Source: Pseudomonadota bacterium
Lineage (GTDB): Bacteria > Desulfobacterota > Desulfarculia > Desulfarculales > Desulfarculaceae
Assembly: GCA_018902755.1 (NCBI GenBank)
Contig: JAHIQI010000050.1
Location: 1-64,000 of the forward strand
Direction of reading: 5' to 3'
DNA: 64,000 nucleotides
Part shown: positions 42,440 to 51,816 of the stretch, piece after piece
Numbering within the stretch: position 1 is the first letter of the stretch
How the letters are laid out: each line of letters begins with the position of its first letter
Made by a program: the position numbers and the translations under genes
Notes under the pieces: model-generated
The model's input: only the letters and a program-made list of their open reading frames with translations
Databases searched by the model: none
Told to the model about the DNA's origin: nothing

Positions 42440-43891
42440 ATGGCCACCTTTTCCGTGCTTTCAATGAAGTCCCTGAGAGTTCTGACCAAGGCTTTTTCCA
42501 AAACCGGCACCATGCTCATCCTTGCGGCCCTGATCGCCCTGGGGCTGGGAGCCTTGCATTACGGCGGCGACTTTTTAGACGAATTGGAACTGCTGAGCTA
42601 TGAACTGGAAGGTTCACCCTGGCTCAGCTTGGCCCGCTTGTCACTGGCTATCGCCATTTTCGCCATGGTTTGGCGCATTTACCTGGCTATCACCTACCGC
42701 GACATGGAGCCCTGCCCCGACCAGGACCTTCCCGAGGTCACGGTGGTGGTGCCCGCCTACAACGAGGGTGCCCAGGTGCTGGGCTCCCTGCGCAGCCTGG
42801 CCGCCAGCGATTATCCTCCCGAGAAGCTGCACCTGGTGGCCGTGGATGACGGCAGCCGCGACGACACCTGGGACTGGATGTGCAAGGCGGGCCAGGAGTT
42901 GGGTGACCGGGTTGAGTTGGTGCGCCTGGCCTCCAACCAGGGCAAGCGCCACGCCCTGTACCAGGGCTTTGCCCTGGCCAAAGGCTCGGTGCTGGTCACC
43001 GTGGACAGCGACTCCGAGGTGCTGCCCGACACCCTGCGCCAGCTCGTGACCCCCCTGGTGCGCGACCCCCAGTGCGGAGCGGTGGCGGGCAACGTACGGG
43101 TGCTAAACCGGGAAAAAGGCATCATCCCCCGCATGATGGAAGTCAGCTTCGTTTTCAGCTTCGACTTCATCCGGGCGGCCCAGAGCCGCATCAACACGGT
43201 TATGACCACCCCCGGAGCCTTGGCCGCCTACCGCGAAGATGTGGTGCGCCCCCATCTGGAGGGCTGGCTCAACCAGCACTTCTTCGGACGCCCGGCCAAT
43301 ATCGGCGAGGACCGCGCCCTGACCAACCTGGTGCTGCGGTGCGGCTATCATGCCCTTTTTGCTCGCAAGGCCGTGGTGTTGACCGAGGTGCCCCTGCGCT
43401 ACAAGGGCCTATGCCGCATGTTCCTGCGCTGGGCCCGCAGCAACCTGCGCGAAACCCTGGTGATGACCGGCTTCGTCTTCAAGCATTTCCGGCACACCCC
43501 GGCCCTGGGCGCGCGGGTGAACCTGCTCATCCACCTGTTCCGCATGACCGCCGGTGAGTGGCTCAAGCTGGGCGCTATTGGGGTTATCCTGCTCAGCCCC
43601 CAGGTGATGGCGGTCAACCTTCTGCTGGGCGCCTTGATCGGTGGCAGCCTGCCCGCCCTGGTCTATGTGCTGCGCCACCGCAACGTAAATTTCCTCTGGG
43701 CCTTCCCCTACACCCTGTTTTGGATGTTGGCCCTCTCCTGGATCAGCCTGTGGGCCTTGTTGACCCCTCATAAGAACGGTTGGCTCACCCGTGGTTTGGC
43801 CCAGCCGCCGGAACCGGTGGCGTTGCCGGCCCAGGCCTGCGCCGTGACGGTGCAGGGGGAAGTGACACTTCACCAAGACAACACGCTGTAA
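42440..43891 (+). CDS. Processive family 2 glycosyltransferase, membrane-bound
   Basis: A 483-residue protein: two N-terminal membrane helices, a GT2 catalytic domain and three to four C-terminal helices. Motifs: VTVVVPAYNEGAQVLGSLRS, VDDGSRDDTWDW, VTVDSDSE (DxD), GEDRALTN (catalytic-base region) and RWARSN (the Q/RxxRW-like site). The arrangement resembles hyaluronan, chitin and poly-GlcNAc synthases such as HasA, NodC and PgaC, so it likely makes and exports a polysaccharide. No other polysaccharide gene is beside it. ATG 42440 has AGGA ten bases upstream; ATG 42464 is an alternative. Confidence 0.88.
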   Translation: MATFSVLSMKSLRVLTKAFSKTGTMLILAALIALGLGALHYGGDFLDELELLSYELEGSPWLSLARLSLAIAIFAMVWRIYLAITYRDMEPCPDQDLPEVTVVVPAYNEGAQVLGSLRSLAASDYPPEKLHLVAVDDGSRDDTWDWMCKAGQELGDRVELVRLASNQGKRHALYQGFALAKGSVLVTVDSDSEVLPDTLRQLVTPLVRDPQCGAVAGNVRVLNREKGIIPRMMEVSFVFSFDFIRAAQSRINTVMTTPGALAAYREDVVRPHLEGWLNQHFFGRPANIGEDRALTNLVLRCGYHALFARKAVVLTEVPLRYKGLCRMFLRWARSNLRETLVMTGFVFKHFRHTPALGARVNLLIHLFRMTAGEWLKLGAIGVILLSPQVMAVNLLLGALIGGSLPALVYVLRHRNVNFLWAFPYTLFWMLALSWISLWALLTPHKNGWLTRGLAQPPEPVALPAQACAVTVQGEVTLHQDNTL

Positions 43892-44000
43892 TAGCTCATA
43901 GTTTTGCCATAAACCCACTGCGGAGCCCTCAAAGGCGCCCCAAAAGGGGAAACCGGATTTCCGCAGGGCAGCATTTACCGGTAGCGCAGTTAGTATTTTC

Positions 44001-44041
44001 GGCAGGTTAGCGATCTAGCACGGATATTGCTAGCACCTGCC
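44001..44041. repeat. Nested inverted repeats upstream of an unknown gene
   Basis: An outer pair GGCAGGT (44001-44007) and ACCTGCC (44035-44041) encloses an inner pair CTAGCA (44015-44020) and TGCTAG (44028-44033). It lies 40-80 bases before the start codon at 44080, where it could be an operator or a leader hairpin. Upstream, 43915-43975, a CTGCGGA/TCCGCAG pair surrounds CCCCAAAAGGGG, so the whole 188-base gap is structured. Confidence 0.55.
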
Positions 44042-44079
44042 CAGGGTTGACAAGACCTTCATAAATCAGGAGGTGACAC

Positions 44080-44466
44080 ATGTTTGGCAAGCTATTCAAA
44101 CGCGACGAGCAGACCAAGCAGGAAAAGCAGGTAGGTGCCCCTAAGGCTGCCGGCGGCGCGGTCAAGGGCGACAAGCCCCGCGAGATCCACGCCGCAGTGG
44201 GCCGCGAGTTGGTGGTCACTTACAAGGAAGATCCCGACTGGGTCTGGAAGCTCAAGCAAGTGCAAAAACCCTCGGCCCAGGGCAATGACGTACGGGAGTT
44301 CCGGGTCTACGACGCCAGCATGGCCGCGGGACGAGGCGTGGCGGTTCGCGACTTCAGCAGCCTGGACGACCACTCCGAGCTGATTCTTTACCACGGCTGG
44401 CTGAACAAAAAGAACAACGACGTTCAGGTGATCGCCGGCATGGGTGAGCAGCAGCGGGCCAGCTAG
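44080..44466 (+). CDS. Conserved-looking hypothetical protein
   Basis: A 128-residue soluble protein with a very strong AGGAGGTGA before ATG. The first 40 residues are Lys-rich and charged (GKLFKRDEQTKQEKQVGAPK), the rest is a compact beta-rich domain (ELVVTYKEDPDWVWKLKQVQ, EFRVYDASMAAGRGVAVRDF, LILYHGWLNKKNNDVQ). No family is recognised. The strong ribosome site, structured leader and lack of an operon partner suggest an independently regulated, well expressed protein. Confidence 0.72.
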   Translation: MFGKLFKRDEQTKQEKQVGAPKAAGGAVKGDKPREIHAAVGRELVVTYKEDPDWVWKLKQVQKPSAQGNDVREFRVYDASMAAGRGVAVRDFSSLDDHSELILYHGWLNKKNNDVQVIAGMGEQQRAS

Positions 44467-44591
44467 CGCAGTAGGTAATCCAGGCCCCGCAAGCGGCCCA
44501 AGGCGAGAAAGTCTGGTAGGTGTCTTGACCGGTCCGGCCAAACCGGCCGGCCAAGGCGCTACCAGCGCTCACTCGTGCCTGGCAGGGGCCG

Positions 44592-45479
44592 TCAGACCAG
44601 CGAATAGCGCCCCTGGTCCTGTTTCACCCGTCCTTGCCGGATCAGCCGCTCCAGGTGCTTTTTCATGATGACCCACTCGGCTAAGGCGTAGAACTCCAGC
44701 GGCTGGCGGGGCCTGTGGTACACGATCCAGGCCTCGACCACGTCTTGGCGGGTGCGGGGCTTCTCCAAGAACCTGATCAGCTTTTCCTCCCGCTGGTCGA
44801 TCACATCCAGAAAACGCTGCCACCTGGGGCCAGGGTTTTCGGTGAAGACGCCTGCATCATGGCTGGCCAGCCAGGTCTTGGCCGGTATGCGGCTCAGCCG
44901 GTTTACCGAATCGATCACCCCCTGGATGTCGGCGTTAAGTTCTCCGTAATAAGGTCCGAACGAGGTGAGGTCGTAGTCACCCAGAAAGAGCACCTCGGGC
45001 CCTTTGAAGAAAAAGCTGCGATGCCCCGGGGTGTGCCCCGGCGTGGACAACACCTCCACCCGCACCGTGCCCAGGTCGATAACCTCGCCCGCGGGCAGGT
45101 CTCCGCTGGGGTGGCGCGGGCGGTAGTTGAACCGCTTTAGCATGAGTTTCCGCCACATGTCGCGGCTGGCGGGCTGGCCCATTTCATACCAGTCCAGGAA
45201 GGTCTCCAAGTCGGCCAAAGGCGGGGCGTCCTCGCGGGCCATCTTGAAGGGCAGGTCTTCGAAAAGGTCCAGGTAGGCCAGGTGGTCCTCATGCCAGTGG
45301 CTGAGCCACACCTCCTTAACGCCGGGGCCTTGTCTGAGTTGCCTAAGAACATCCTGATCGGATGCCGGGTCTATGAGCACGCCCGCGCCTTCAATGTAGA
45401 TTGAGTGGCAGTAGGGGTAGCGTCCCTGTTTTTTGCCCGGCACGAACCACACCGGCCCGAAGCGCCTGATTTTATCCAC
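44592..45479 (-). CDS. MBL-fold metallohydrolase
   Basis: A 295-residue metallo-beta-lactamase-fold hydrolase with the metal site HWHEDH, further ligands in STPGHTPGHRSFF and LGDYDL, and a C-terminal helical extension rich in Arg (RWQRFLDVIDQREEKLIRFL). The start is GTG 45479 with AGGAAA upstream. It is the last gene of the ten-gene leftward unit, 50 bases after the molybdopterin oxidoreductase. Relatives hydrolyse thioesters, lactones or glutathione adducts; a thioesterase or lactonase for a pathway intermediate would fit but is not shown. Confidence 0.85.
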   Translation of the reverse strand: MDKIRRFGPVWFVPGKKQGRYPYCHSIYIEGAGVLIDPASDQDVLRQLRQGPGVKEVWLSHWHEDHLAYLDLFEDLPFKMAREDAPPLADLETFLDWYEMGQPASRDMWRKLMLKRFNYRPRHPSGDLPAGEVIDLGTVRVEVLSTPGHTPGHRSFFFKGPEVLFLGDYDLTSFGPYYGELNADIQGVIDSVNRLSRIPAKTWLASHDAGVFTENPGPRWQRFLDVIDQREEKLIRFLEKPRTRQDVVEAWIVYHRPRQPLEFYALAEWVIMKKHLERLIRQGRVKQDQGRYSLV

Positions 45480-45529
45480 CGCTGATTTCCTCTTTCCTGA
45501 TCGTATCGGCGCCGTCTCCGGCCAACGGG

Positions 45530-47755
45530 CTAGTCTGCCGCTTCCACCACTACCGGAATGCCGTTGAGCACGGCGTTGCCGGAAAGCGGGTCCATGGCCT
45601 GGTCGTCGCTGAGCCGGTTGCTGTTTACCCCGCCCTGTGCCCGGGCCACGCTCATCCGCACCCCCTCCAGGTCGTGGCCCCAGCCGTGAGGCAGACTCAC
45701 AACCCCCTGGCGCGCCTTGTCGGTGATCTCAACCGGAACGGTGAGCGCGCCCACCCGGCTGCGCACCTGAACCAGGTCCCCGCTGGCCACGCCCAGCGGG
45801 GCGGCATCGGCCGGGTTCATCCACAACACCGAGCGCGGCTTGCCCGCCACCAGGGTGGGCAGGTTGGCCATCCAGTAGTTGTTGGTCCTCAAATGCCGCC
45901 TACCCACCAGCAGCAGGCCGTTGTGGGGAGGCTCGTCCAACAGGGCCTCCAGGCGCGCCAGGTCGTCCAGCAGAGGCTGGGGGGCCAGCTCCACCTTGGC
46001 CGAAGGGGTGCGCAGGATTCCCGGCAGGCGCGGCTGCAAAGGCCCCAGGTCCACGCCGTGGGGCTGCTTTGCAAGCTTGGCCAGGTTGAGCCCCGGCGGG
46101 TTCAGGCCAAAGCCGTCTCCGTAGGCCCCGGTGCGCAGCATGAAATCCAGCACCCGCTCCAGGCCGCGATAGGGTGCCAAGGCCTGGTAGATTTCCTCCT
46201 GTTTACCGCTCAGCGGCGAGCCTGGCTTGCCCGCCGCCCCCTCCACCAGCTTGGCGGCCAGGAAGTCATCCATGCGGCCCACGTCCCCTCCCGCGCCCTG
46301 CCCCTGGAAGATCATGGCCAGCTTGTATAGTATCTCCCACTTGTCCAACTCGCTCTCCGGCTTGGGGATCACCGGCGGGGAGTAGTGGGCCACGTTGCGC
46401 AGGGACATCCCGTAAAACACAAAATCATATTGCGCGGTGCTCAGGGGGCCGGTGGGTGGCAGGATCACCTGGGCGTGGCGGGTGGTGGCGTTTACGTACC
46501 AGTCCACGCTGACCATGAAATCCAGACCGGCCAGGGCGTCGTTCACCCGCCGGGAATTGGGCAGGCTCATGGCCGGGTTGGAGGCCACGGTGACCAGGGC
46601 CCGCACCTGCCCCTCCCCGCCGATTTCCATCTCGTCGCACATGGTGCAAACCGGCAGTTCGCCCAGGACCTCGGGCAGACCGCGCACCCGGCTTTGCCAG
46701 CGCCCCATGCGCCAGCCCTTGCCTCCGGGCTTGCGTTTCAGAGGCATGTGGGCCGGGGTGGCGAACATGGCGCCCCCTGGCCGGTCCAGGTTGCCGGTCA
46801 GGGCGTTGACCACGTCGACCAGCCAACTGCTAAGGGCGCCGAAGGCGACGGTGCTGGTTCCCATGCGGCCATACACCGCCGCGCTGGGAGCGGAGGCCAG
46901 TTCCCGCGCCAACTGGCGTATCTGTCCGGCGTCCAGGCCCACCCTTTCCGCCACCGCCTCGGGGCTGAAGCGCGCGCAGGCCCGGCGCAACTCCTCCAGG
47001 CCGCGGTACAGGGCGGCGTCCGGCAGGGACGCCAAATTTTCCTGGAACAGCACCCACACCACGGCCATGAGCAACAAGGCGTCGGTGCCCGGGGTTATGG
47101 CCAAGTGCTGGTGGGCCAATTCAGCGGTGCGGGTGCGAAGGGGGTCGATGACCACCAGCTTGCCGCCCCGCTTTTTGAGCGCGCGCAGCCTGCCCGGCCA
47201 GTCCGGCGCCGTGGCCAGGGAGCCGTTGGACTCCAGGGGATTGGCTCCGATGATGACCAGCATATGGGTGCGGTCCACGTCCGGCACCGGGATGGTCAGG
47301 GGATGGCCGAACATCAAGCCGCAGGAAAGGTGCTTGGGAAGCTGGTCCACGCTGCTGGAACTAAAGATGTTTTTGCTGCCCAGGGCCTTGAGCATGGGCC
47401 GCAGGGCCAGCACCCCGGCCATGGTGTGGGAGCAGGGGTTGCCCATATGCACGGCCACCGCGTCGCGGCCGTATTCTTCCACCAGGGGCTTTAGGCCTGC
47501 CTCCACCGCCGCGAAGGCCTGGTCCCAAGTCGCCGGGACGAAGCGCCCGTTTTGTTTGACCAGGGGGGCGCGCAGACGCTCCGGGTCGTCGTGCAGGTGG
47601 TGCAGGGCCGCGCCCTTGGGGCAGAGGTAGCCGTGGCTGAAGACGTCGAGCTTATCGCCGCTCACCTCCACCGCCCGGCCGTCTTGCAGGGTTATCTCCA
47701 GGCCGCAGGTGGCCTCGCAAAGGGGGCAGGTCCGGTATGCGCGGTATTGTTCCAT
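45530..47755 (-). CDS. Molybdopterin (bis-MGD) oxidoreductase
   Basis: A 741-residue member of the DMSO reductase superfamily. The N-terminal [4Fe-4S] motif is CPLCEATC with the fourth Cys in YLCPKGAALHH. Molybdopterin-binding blocks include IIGANPLESNGSLATAPDWP, VIDPLRTRTAELAHQHLAIT-PGTD and the C-terminal dinucleotide-binding domain (HNGLLLVGRRHLRTNNYWMA, VSLPHGWGHDLEG). No twin-arginine signal is present, so it is cytoplasmic. No dedicated Fe-S or membrane subunit of the usual kind accompanies it; the flavin/2Fe-2S reductase gene 130 bases upstream may serve. Substrate unknown; hydroxylation or oxidation of a pathway acid is possible. Confidence 0.9.
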   Translation of the reverse strand: MEQYRAYRTCPLCEATCGLEITLQDGRAVEVSGDKLDVFSHGYLCPKGAALHHLHDDPERLRAPLVKQNGRFVPATWDQAFAAVEAGLKPLVEEYGRDAVAVHMGNPCSHTMAGVLALRPMLKALGSKNIFSSSSVDQLPKHLSCGLMFGHPLTIPVPDVDRTHMLVIIGANPLESNGSLATAPDWPGRLRALKKRGGKLVVIDPLRTRTAELAHQHLAITPGTDALLLMAVVWVLFQENLASLPDAALYRGLEELRRACARFSPEAVAERVGLDAGQIRQLARELASAPSAAVYGRMGTSTVAFGALSSWLVDVVNALTGNLDRPGGAMFATPAHMPLKRKPGGKGWRMGRWQSRVRGLPEVLGELPVCTMCDEMEIGGEGQVRALVTVASNPAMSLPNSRRVNDALAGLDFMVSVDWYVNATTRHAQVILPPTGPLSTAQYDFVFYGMSLRNVAHYSPPVIPKPESELDKWEILYKLAMIFQGQGAGGDVGRMDDFLAAKLVEGAAGKPGSPLSGKQEEIYQALAPYRGLERVLDFMLRTGAYGDGFGLNPPGLNLAKLAKQPHGVDLGPLQPRLPGILRTPSAKVELAPQPLLDDLARLEALLDEPPHNGLLLVGRRHLRTNNYWMANLPTLVAGKPRSVLWMNPADAAPLGVASGDLVQVRSRVGALTVPVEITDKARQGVVSLPHGWGHDLEGVRMSVARAQGGVNSNRLSDDQAMDPLSGNAVLNGIPVVVEAAD

Positions 47756-47883
47756 GCCTTGAGTCCCCTGTCATGGTTCGGGCGGCCCTTGACCGCGTCC
47801 AGGCGAAAACTACTCCGGACGACTATAACAATGTTTTTACTCCGCTGAGAAGAGCCACGGCCGCGACCCGCGCACCTAAAGTC

Positions 47884-49041
47884 CTAGAGCAATATCTCCA
47901 GGTTCTCCAGGGGGTAGGACACGCAGGAATGCACGTAGCCGAATTTGGCGTCCGAGCGGCGCACCGGTGTCCCCGCAGGCTGGAAGACCTTGCCCGCCAG
48001 CAGCTTGACGCGGCATTGGCTGCACTCGCCGGAGCGGCACAGGGAAGGAACCAGCAGGCCGTTTTTCTCCAACGAGGTGAGCAAGGTCTCCCCGGCTGGG
48101 GCCGAAAAGGAGCCGCCACCCTTTACCCGCACCTCAAAAGCGTCTTGGGGCTTCACCGCATAGGGCCATCCTGCCTGCTCCCAAACCCGCAGAGGCGGCC
48201 CGTAAGCCTCCTTGCGGATCTTGCGGGCCGGCACGCCCATATGCTCCAACTGAGGCAGGCAGAAGTCATACATGGCCTGGGGACCGCAGATATAAAAAGT
48301 CTTGCCACTCACCTCGCCCACCACCTGCTGGATCAGGTCCCCGGTGATGAGTCCGCCGCGGCCCTTGTAACCCTCGGGCGGATTTTCGATGACCGGTACG
48401 TAGTGGATGTTTTCGTGGCGGGCGGCGATGGCCGTCAGCCTGTCGTGGAACAAGGCCTGCCCCAGGTCTGGGCTGCCCAAGAATAGATAGACCGTGCGCT
48501 CCAGGCCGCAGTCCACGATCTGCTGGATCATGCTCATGAAGGGAGTGACCCCGTTCCCTCCGGCCAGGCAGACCATGGTCTGATCATGGAACAAGGGGTT
48601 GTAATAGAAATGCCCTTCCGGCCCCGAAGTGCGCAGCAAGTCGCCGGGCTTCAACTCGTCCAGCAGGTAGTTGGAAACCAGGCCGTCCGCCACCCGTCGC
48701 ACCGTAATGTCGTAATAGCCGGTCTGGTTGGGCGGCGAGGAAAGGCTGTAGGGGCGGCTGGTGCGAATTCCATCCACCTCCACGGCCACCGAGATGTACT
48801 GCCCCGCCTGAAAAGGCGGCAAATATCCGTCTTGCGAGACCAGGCGGATGGTTTTGGTGTCGAGGGTCCGCGGGATCAACTCGGCCATCCTGAGGTCAAG
48901 GCTGGAGGGGTGGTAGCGATTGATGAACTTGCCGACGTCGCCCTTTTCCAGAGAATAGTCCATGCCGTACTTGCGGCAGATTTCCATTTCCTTGACCACG
49001 TCTTGAAAGCGGTCAAAGTTTTTCAAGGCTTCGGGTATCAT
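47884..49041 (-). CDS. FAD/NAD reductase with C-terminal 2Fe-2S ferredoxin domain
   Basis: A 385-residue protein. After an N-terminal helical segment of about 50 residues come an FNR-type FAD domain (TSRPYSLSSPPNQTGYYDIT, RxYS flavin motif), an NAD-binding domain (MVCLAGGNGVTPFMSMIQQI, TFYICGPQAMYDF) and a plant-type ferredoxin domain with LCRSGECSQCRVKLL (C-x4-C-x2-C) and a last Cys near HSCVSYP. It resembles phenol hydroxylase or HcrC-type reductases that pass electrons between NAD(P)H and a partner. The molybdopterin enzyme downstream or the flavoproteins upstream are candidate partners. Confidence 0.9.
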   Translation of the reverse strand: MIPEALKNFDRFQDVVKEMEICRKYGMDYSLEKGDVGKFINRYHPSSLDLRMAELIPRTLDTKTIRLVSQDGYLPPFQAGQYISVAVEVDGIRTSRPYSLSSPPNQTGYYDITVRRVADGLVSNYLLDELKPGDLLRTSGPEGHFYYNPLFHDQTMVCLAGGNGVTPFMSMIQQIVDCGLERTVYLFLGSPDLGQALFHDRLTAIAARHENIHYVPVIENPPEGYKGRGGLITGDLIQQVVGEVSGKTFYICGPQAMYDFCLPQLEHMGVPARKIRKEAYGPPLRVWEQAGWPYAVKPQDAFEVRVKGGGSFSAPAGETLLTSLEKNGLLVPSLCRSGECSQCRVKLLAGKVFQPAGTPVRRSDAKFGYVHSCVSYPLENLEILL

Positions 49042-49111
49042 CTCGTCTCCCTGAGGCCCCGCCGAACAGGGGCCAATACGTATACGTCGCTAACCTGCGC
49101 GCCTGGACCGT

Positions 49112-50602
49112 CTAGCCCGCCTGCCGCAGGATGGCCCCGGCGGCGGACACGCCCGACTTGATGGTGGGCGCGAATCCGCAGTCCGTGACCCAGCCTCCGG
49201 CCAGATAGAGGCCCTTGATGGGCATCTGCCGGGAGGCCTCGAAGAACAGCGAGTCCTTCATGTACTGCTCGAATCCATAGATTGCCCCGTAGGGAGAATT
49301 CAGGTAGCGCATGAAGGTCAGGGGCGTGGCCACCTCGATCTCCTCGATGTGGTCGCGCACCCCAGGGCAGACCCGCTCCATCTGGCGCAGCATGGCCTCG
49401 GCGCAACGGTATTTTTCCGCGGCGTACTGGGACGGCGGCACCCGGAGCCAGGGCTCGGCGTACCTGAGGGTCAAAAGGGCCACTTGGCAGGTCCCCGGCG
49501 GCGAGAAGGTGGGGTCGGCCACGTCGTAGCAGCTAAAGCCCATCACCGAGTTCTCGGTGTCCAGCCGTCTCATCTGGTTGAAGTGGCGGTCGGACATGTC
49601 CTCGTCGGGCAGGATGGTGGTGGTGGAGGCGGTGATGCCAACTTCCCCGGGCTCGCAATCCAGGCCCATGTATATGTTGAAACTGGAGGGGCTGGGAGTG
49701 CGGCCCTTCATGCCTTCGAAAATCGCCTTTGGCACCTCGCCGGGATCGATGAGATCGGTGAAGGTGGCGACCTTGGAGGCGTTGGAGACTATGAACCTGG
49801 CTGATATCTCCTCGCCCCGGTCGGTGAGTACGCCGGTGGCCACGCCGTCTCGCACCACGATCTTTTTCGCGCCGCAGTTGAATTTGGCCTCGCCGCCCAG
49901 GCTGAGGAAGCGGTTGAACATGGCGTTGGACAGGCTTTGGGAGCCGCCCCGTACGTGGCAGGGCAGCATCTCTATGTAGGAGACATAGAGCAGCGACAGG
50001 TAGCTGAAAGGCAACCGGTTGGGGGTGAGGCCAATATATCCCCAGTAAGCGCCGGGCACCGCCTTGAGCAGAGGGTCTTGGAAAAACTCGTCCATGACCT
50101 CGCCCGCGGTGCGGAAGGCGTAGCGTTTCAGCAAGGGGAAGCGCTCCACCTCGCCGCCGGGATTGCGATAAAAGGAATACAGCTCCAGGCCGTAGCCATA
50201 GACCAGATCAAAGAATTTCTTTATGGCCTCTTTTTCCGCCGGAAAGCGCTCTTGCAGGGTATCCACCACTCCCTGGCGGTCCACCGGCAAGGTCACGTCC
50301 AGCCGGTCCGGAATAACCACCCGGTACAAATCCTCCATGGAAACGAAGGAAACCTCGTCCAGCACCCCCAGGCTGTCCAATAGAGTTCGCAGGGTGCCGG
50401 GCCGTTCCGGGGTGCCCATGTCGCTGAGCTGGTGCAGGGCCACCTCGAACTCGAAGCGCCCACGGCAAAAGGTGGTTGCCGAGCCGCCGGGGATGTTGTG
50501 CCTCTCCAGCATCAGCACCTTGAGCCCGCTTTGGGCCAGGGCGGCGCCCGCGGCCAGCCCGCCGTTGCCGGCCCCCACTACAATGGCATCGTAATCATGC
50601 AT
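49112..50602 (-). CDS. Phytoene desaturase-like FAD oxidoreductase
   Basis: A 496-residue flavoprotein. The N-terminal dinucleotide fold is IVVGAGNGGLAAGAALAQSG followed by LERHNIPGGSATTF, as in phytoene desaturases, carotenoid isomerases and retinol saturases. The C-terminal FAD contact is LYLAGGWVTDCGFAPTIKSG. No carotenoid genes are nearby, and its setting in an acid-degradation cluster suggests oxidation or reduction of a C=C bond in an acyl intermediate. That role is inference. It lies 42 bases downstream of the second CCG Fe-S gene. Confidence 0.87.
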   Translation of the reverse strand: MHDYDAIVVGAGNGGLAAGAALAQSGLKVLMLERHNIPGGSATTFCRGRFEFEVALHQLSDMGTPERPGTLRTLLDSLGVLDEVSFVSMEDLYRVVIPDRLDVTLPVDRQGVVDTLQERFPAEKEAIKKFFDLVYGYGLELYSFYRNPGGEVERFPLLKRYAFRTAGEVMDEFFQDPLLKAVPGAYWGYIGLTPNRLPFSYLSLLYVSYIEMLPCHVRGGSQSLSNAMFNRFLSLGGEAKFNCGAKKIVVRDGVATGVLTDRGEEISARFIVSNASKVATFTDLIDPGEVPKAIFEGMKGRTPSPSSFNIYMGLDCEPGEVGITASTTTILPDEDMSDRHFNQMRRLDTENSVMGFSCYDVADPTFSPPGTCQVALLTLRYAEPWLRVPPSQYAAEKYRCAEAMLRQMERVCPGVRDHIEEIEVATPLTFMRYLNSPYGAIYGFEQYMKDSLFFEASRQMPIKGLYLAGGWVTDCGFAPTIKSGVSAAGAILRQAG

Positions 50603-50644
50603 CTATATTTCCTCGCCTATAAATTTGGTCGCTTAGCCCAGCGA

Positions 50645-51793
50645 TCATGCGATCTGGGCGATATCGCGCACCGTAAGGGAGTCTTCCAGGTTCTCGGCCT
50701 TGATGGCCTCGTCGAGCATGTTGAAGCACTTGGGGCAGGCGGTGGCGATGACCTGGGCGCCGGCCTCGACGGCCTCGCGCACCCGCACCCGGCTGGGGCT
50801 CAAGGGCCCCGCGCCCAGCAGGTCGGTGAAGAAATTCCCCCCTCCACCGCCGCAGCAAAGCGCGTTGTTGCGGTTGCGCTCCATCTCCACCAGCTCGAGA
50901 CCTTCCACAGCCTCCAGCACCAGGCGGGGCGCGTCGTACTCGGCGTTGTGCCGCCCCAGGAAACAGGGATCGTGGAAGGCTACCCGTTGGTCGCGAGCCT
51001 CCCCGGCGGTCAGCTTGCCCTGTTCCAGGGCCTGGGCCAGGGCCTGGGTGTAGTGCATCACCTCGTAGCGCCCGCCCCACTGGGGGTAGTCGTTGCGAAA
51101 GGCATGATAAGCATGAGGTGAAAGGGTTATTATCTTGGTGACGCCCAGTTCGTCGAACTGCTCGATGTTGGCCTTGGCCAAATATTCGAACAGCCCCCGC
51201 TCACCCACCCGGTTCACCTCGTTGCCGTCGGACATCTCCCGGGCGCCCAGCACCCCCAGCTCCAGGCCGCAGCCCATGAGCTTGGCCGCCACCGCGGCGG
51301 CGATCTTTTGGCCCCGCTCGTCGTAGGAGCCCACGTCGCCCACGTAGAACAGGTATTCCTGGCCATCGAATTGCGGTACTCCCGCCACCGAGGCCCAGGC
51401 CCCCCGCTCCTCCTGGGGCAGCAGGTAGGGGTTGCCGTGCACGTTCATGTGCTTGAGGTAGTCGCGCACCTCTGGAGGGATCATGCCGCTCTCCACGGCC
51501 TCCCACTTAAGCTCCTCGATGACCTGCAAGGGGTCCACGCCCACCGCCTCGTGGCATTGCTCGTCGCAGGCCCCGCAGCTGGTGCAGGTGTAGATCCGGC
51601 GCATGAGTTCGGCGTCGATGGGCACCTCCTGGTTCAGCACGGCCCGGGCCAGGCTGATGCGTCCGATGGCGTAGTGAGAATCGAATCCGTATTTCATGCC
51701 CGAGGGGCAGATGGGCTCGTAGACTTCATAGGCGTGGCGGCAGGCCCCGCATTTGAGGCAATGATAAATGGTGTCTCTATAATCAGCCAGCAT
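50645..51793 (-). CDS. CCG-domain Fe-S oxidoreductase (GlcF/HdrD-like), copy 2
   Basis: A 382-residue protein. An N-terminal ferredoxin-like region has CLKCGACRHAYEVYEPICP and CTSCGACDEQC. Two CCG-type blocks follow: HDPCFLGRHN with CCGGGGGNFF, then ACPKCFNML. The central YLFYVGDVGSYDERGQKIA and the end of the protein are closely similar to the other Fe-S protein at 53307-54503. It pairs with the FAD oxidase just upstream and should pass electrons from it to quinone or an electron-transfer protein, as in lactate or glycolate dehydrogenases. Confidence 0.9.
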   Translation of the reverse strand: MLADYRDTIYHCLKCGACRHAYEVYEPICPSGMKYGFDSHYAIGRISLARAVLNQEVPIDAELMRRIYTCTSCGACDEQCHEAVGVDPLQVIEELKWEAVESGMIPPEVRDYLKHMNVHGNPYLLPQEERGAWASVAGVPQFDGQEYLFYVGDVGSYDERGQKIAAAVAAKLMGCGLELGVLGAREMSDGNEVNRVGERGLFEYLAKANIEQFDELGVTKIITLSPHAYHAFRNDYPQWGGRYEVMHYTQALAQALEQGKLTAGEARDQRVAFHDPCFLGRHNAEYDAPRLVLEAVEGLELVEMERNRNNALCCGGGGGNFFTDLLGAGPLSPSRVRVREAVEAGAQVIATACPKCFNMLDEAIKAENLEDSLTVRDIAQIA

Positions 51794-51816
51794 TGGTCTC
51801 TCCCTTGCGCGCTCGC

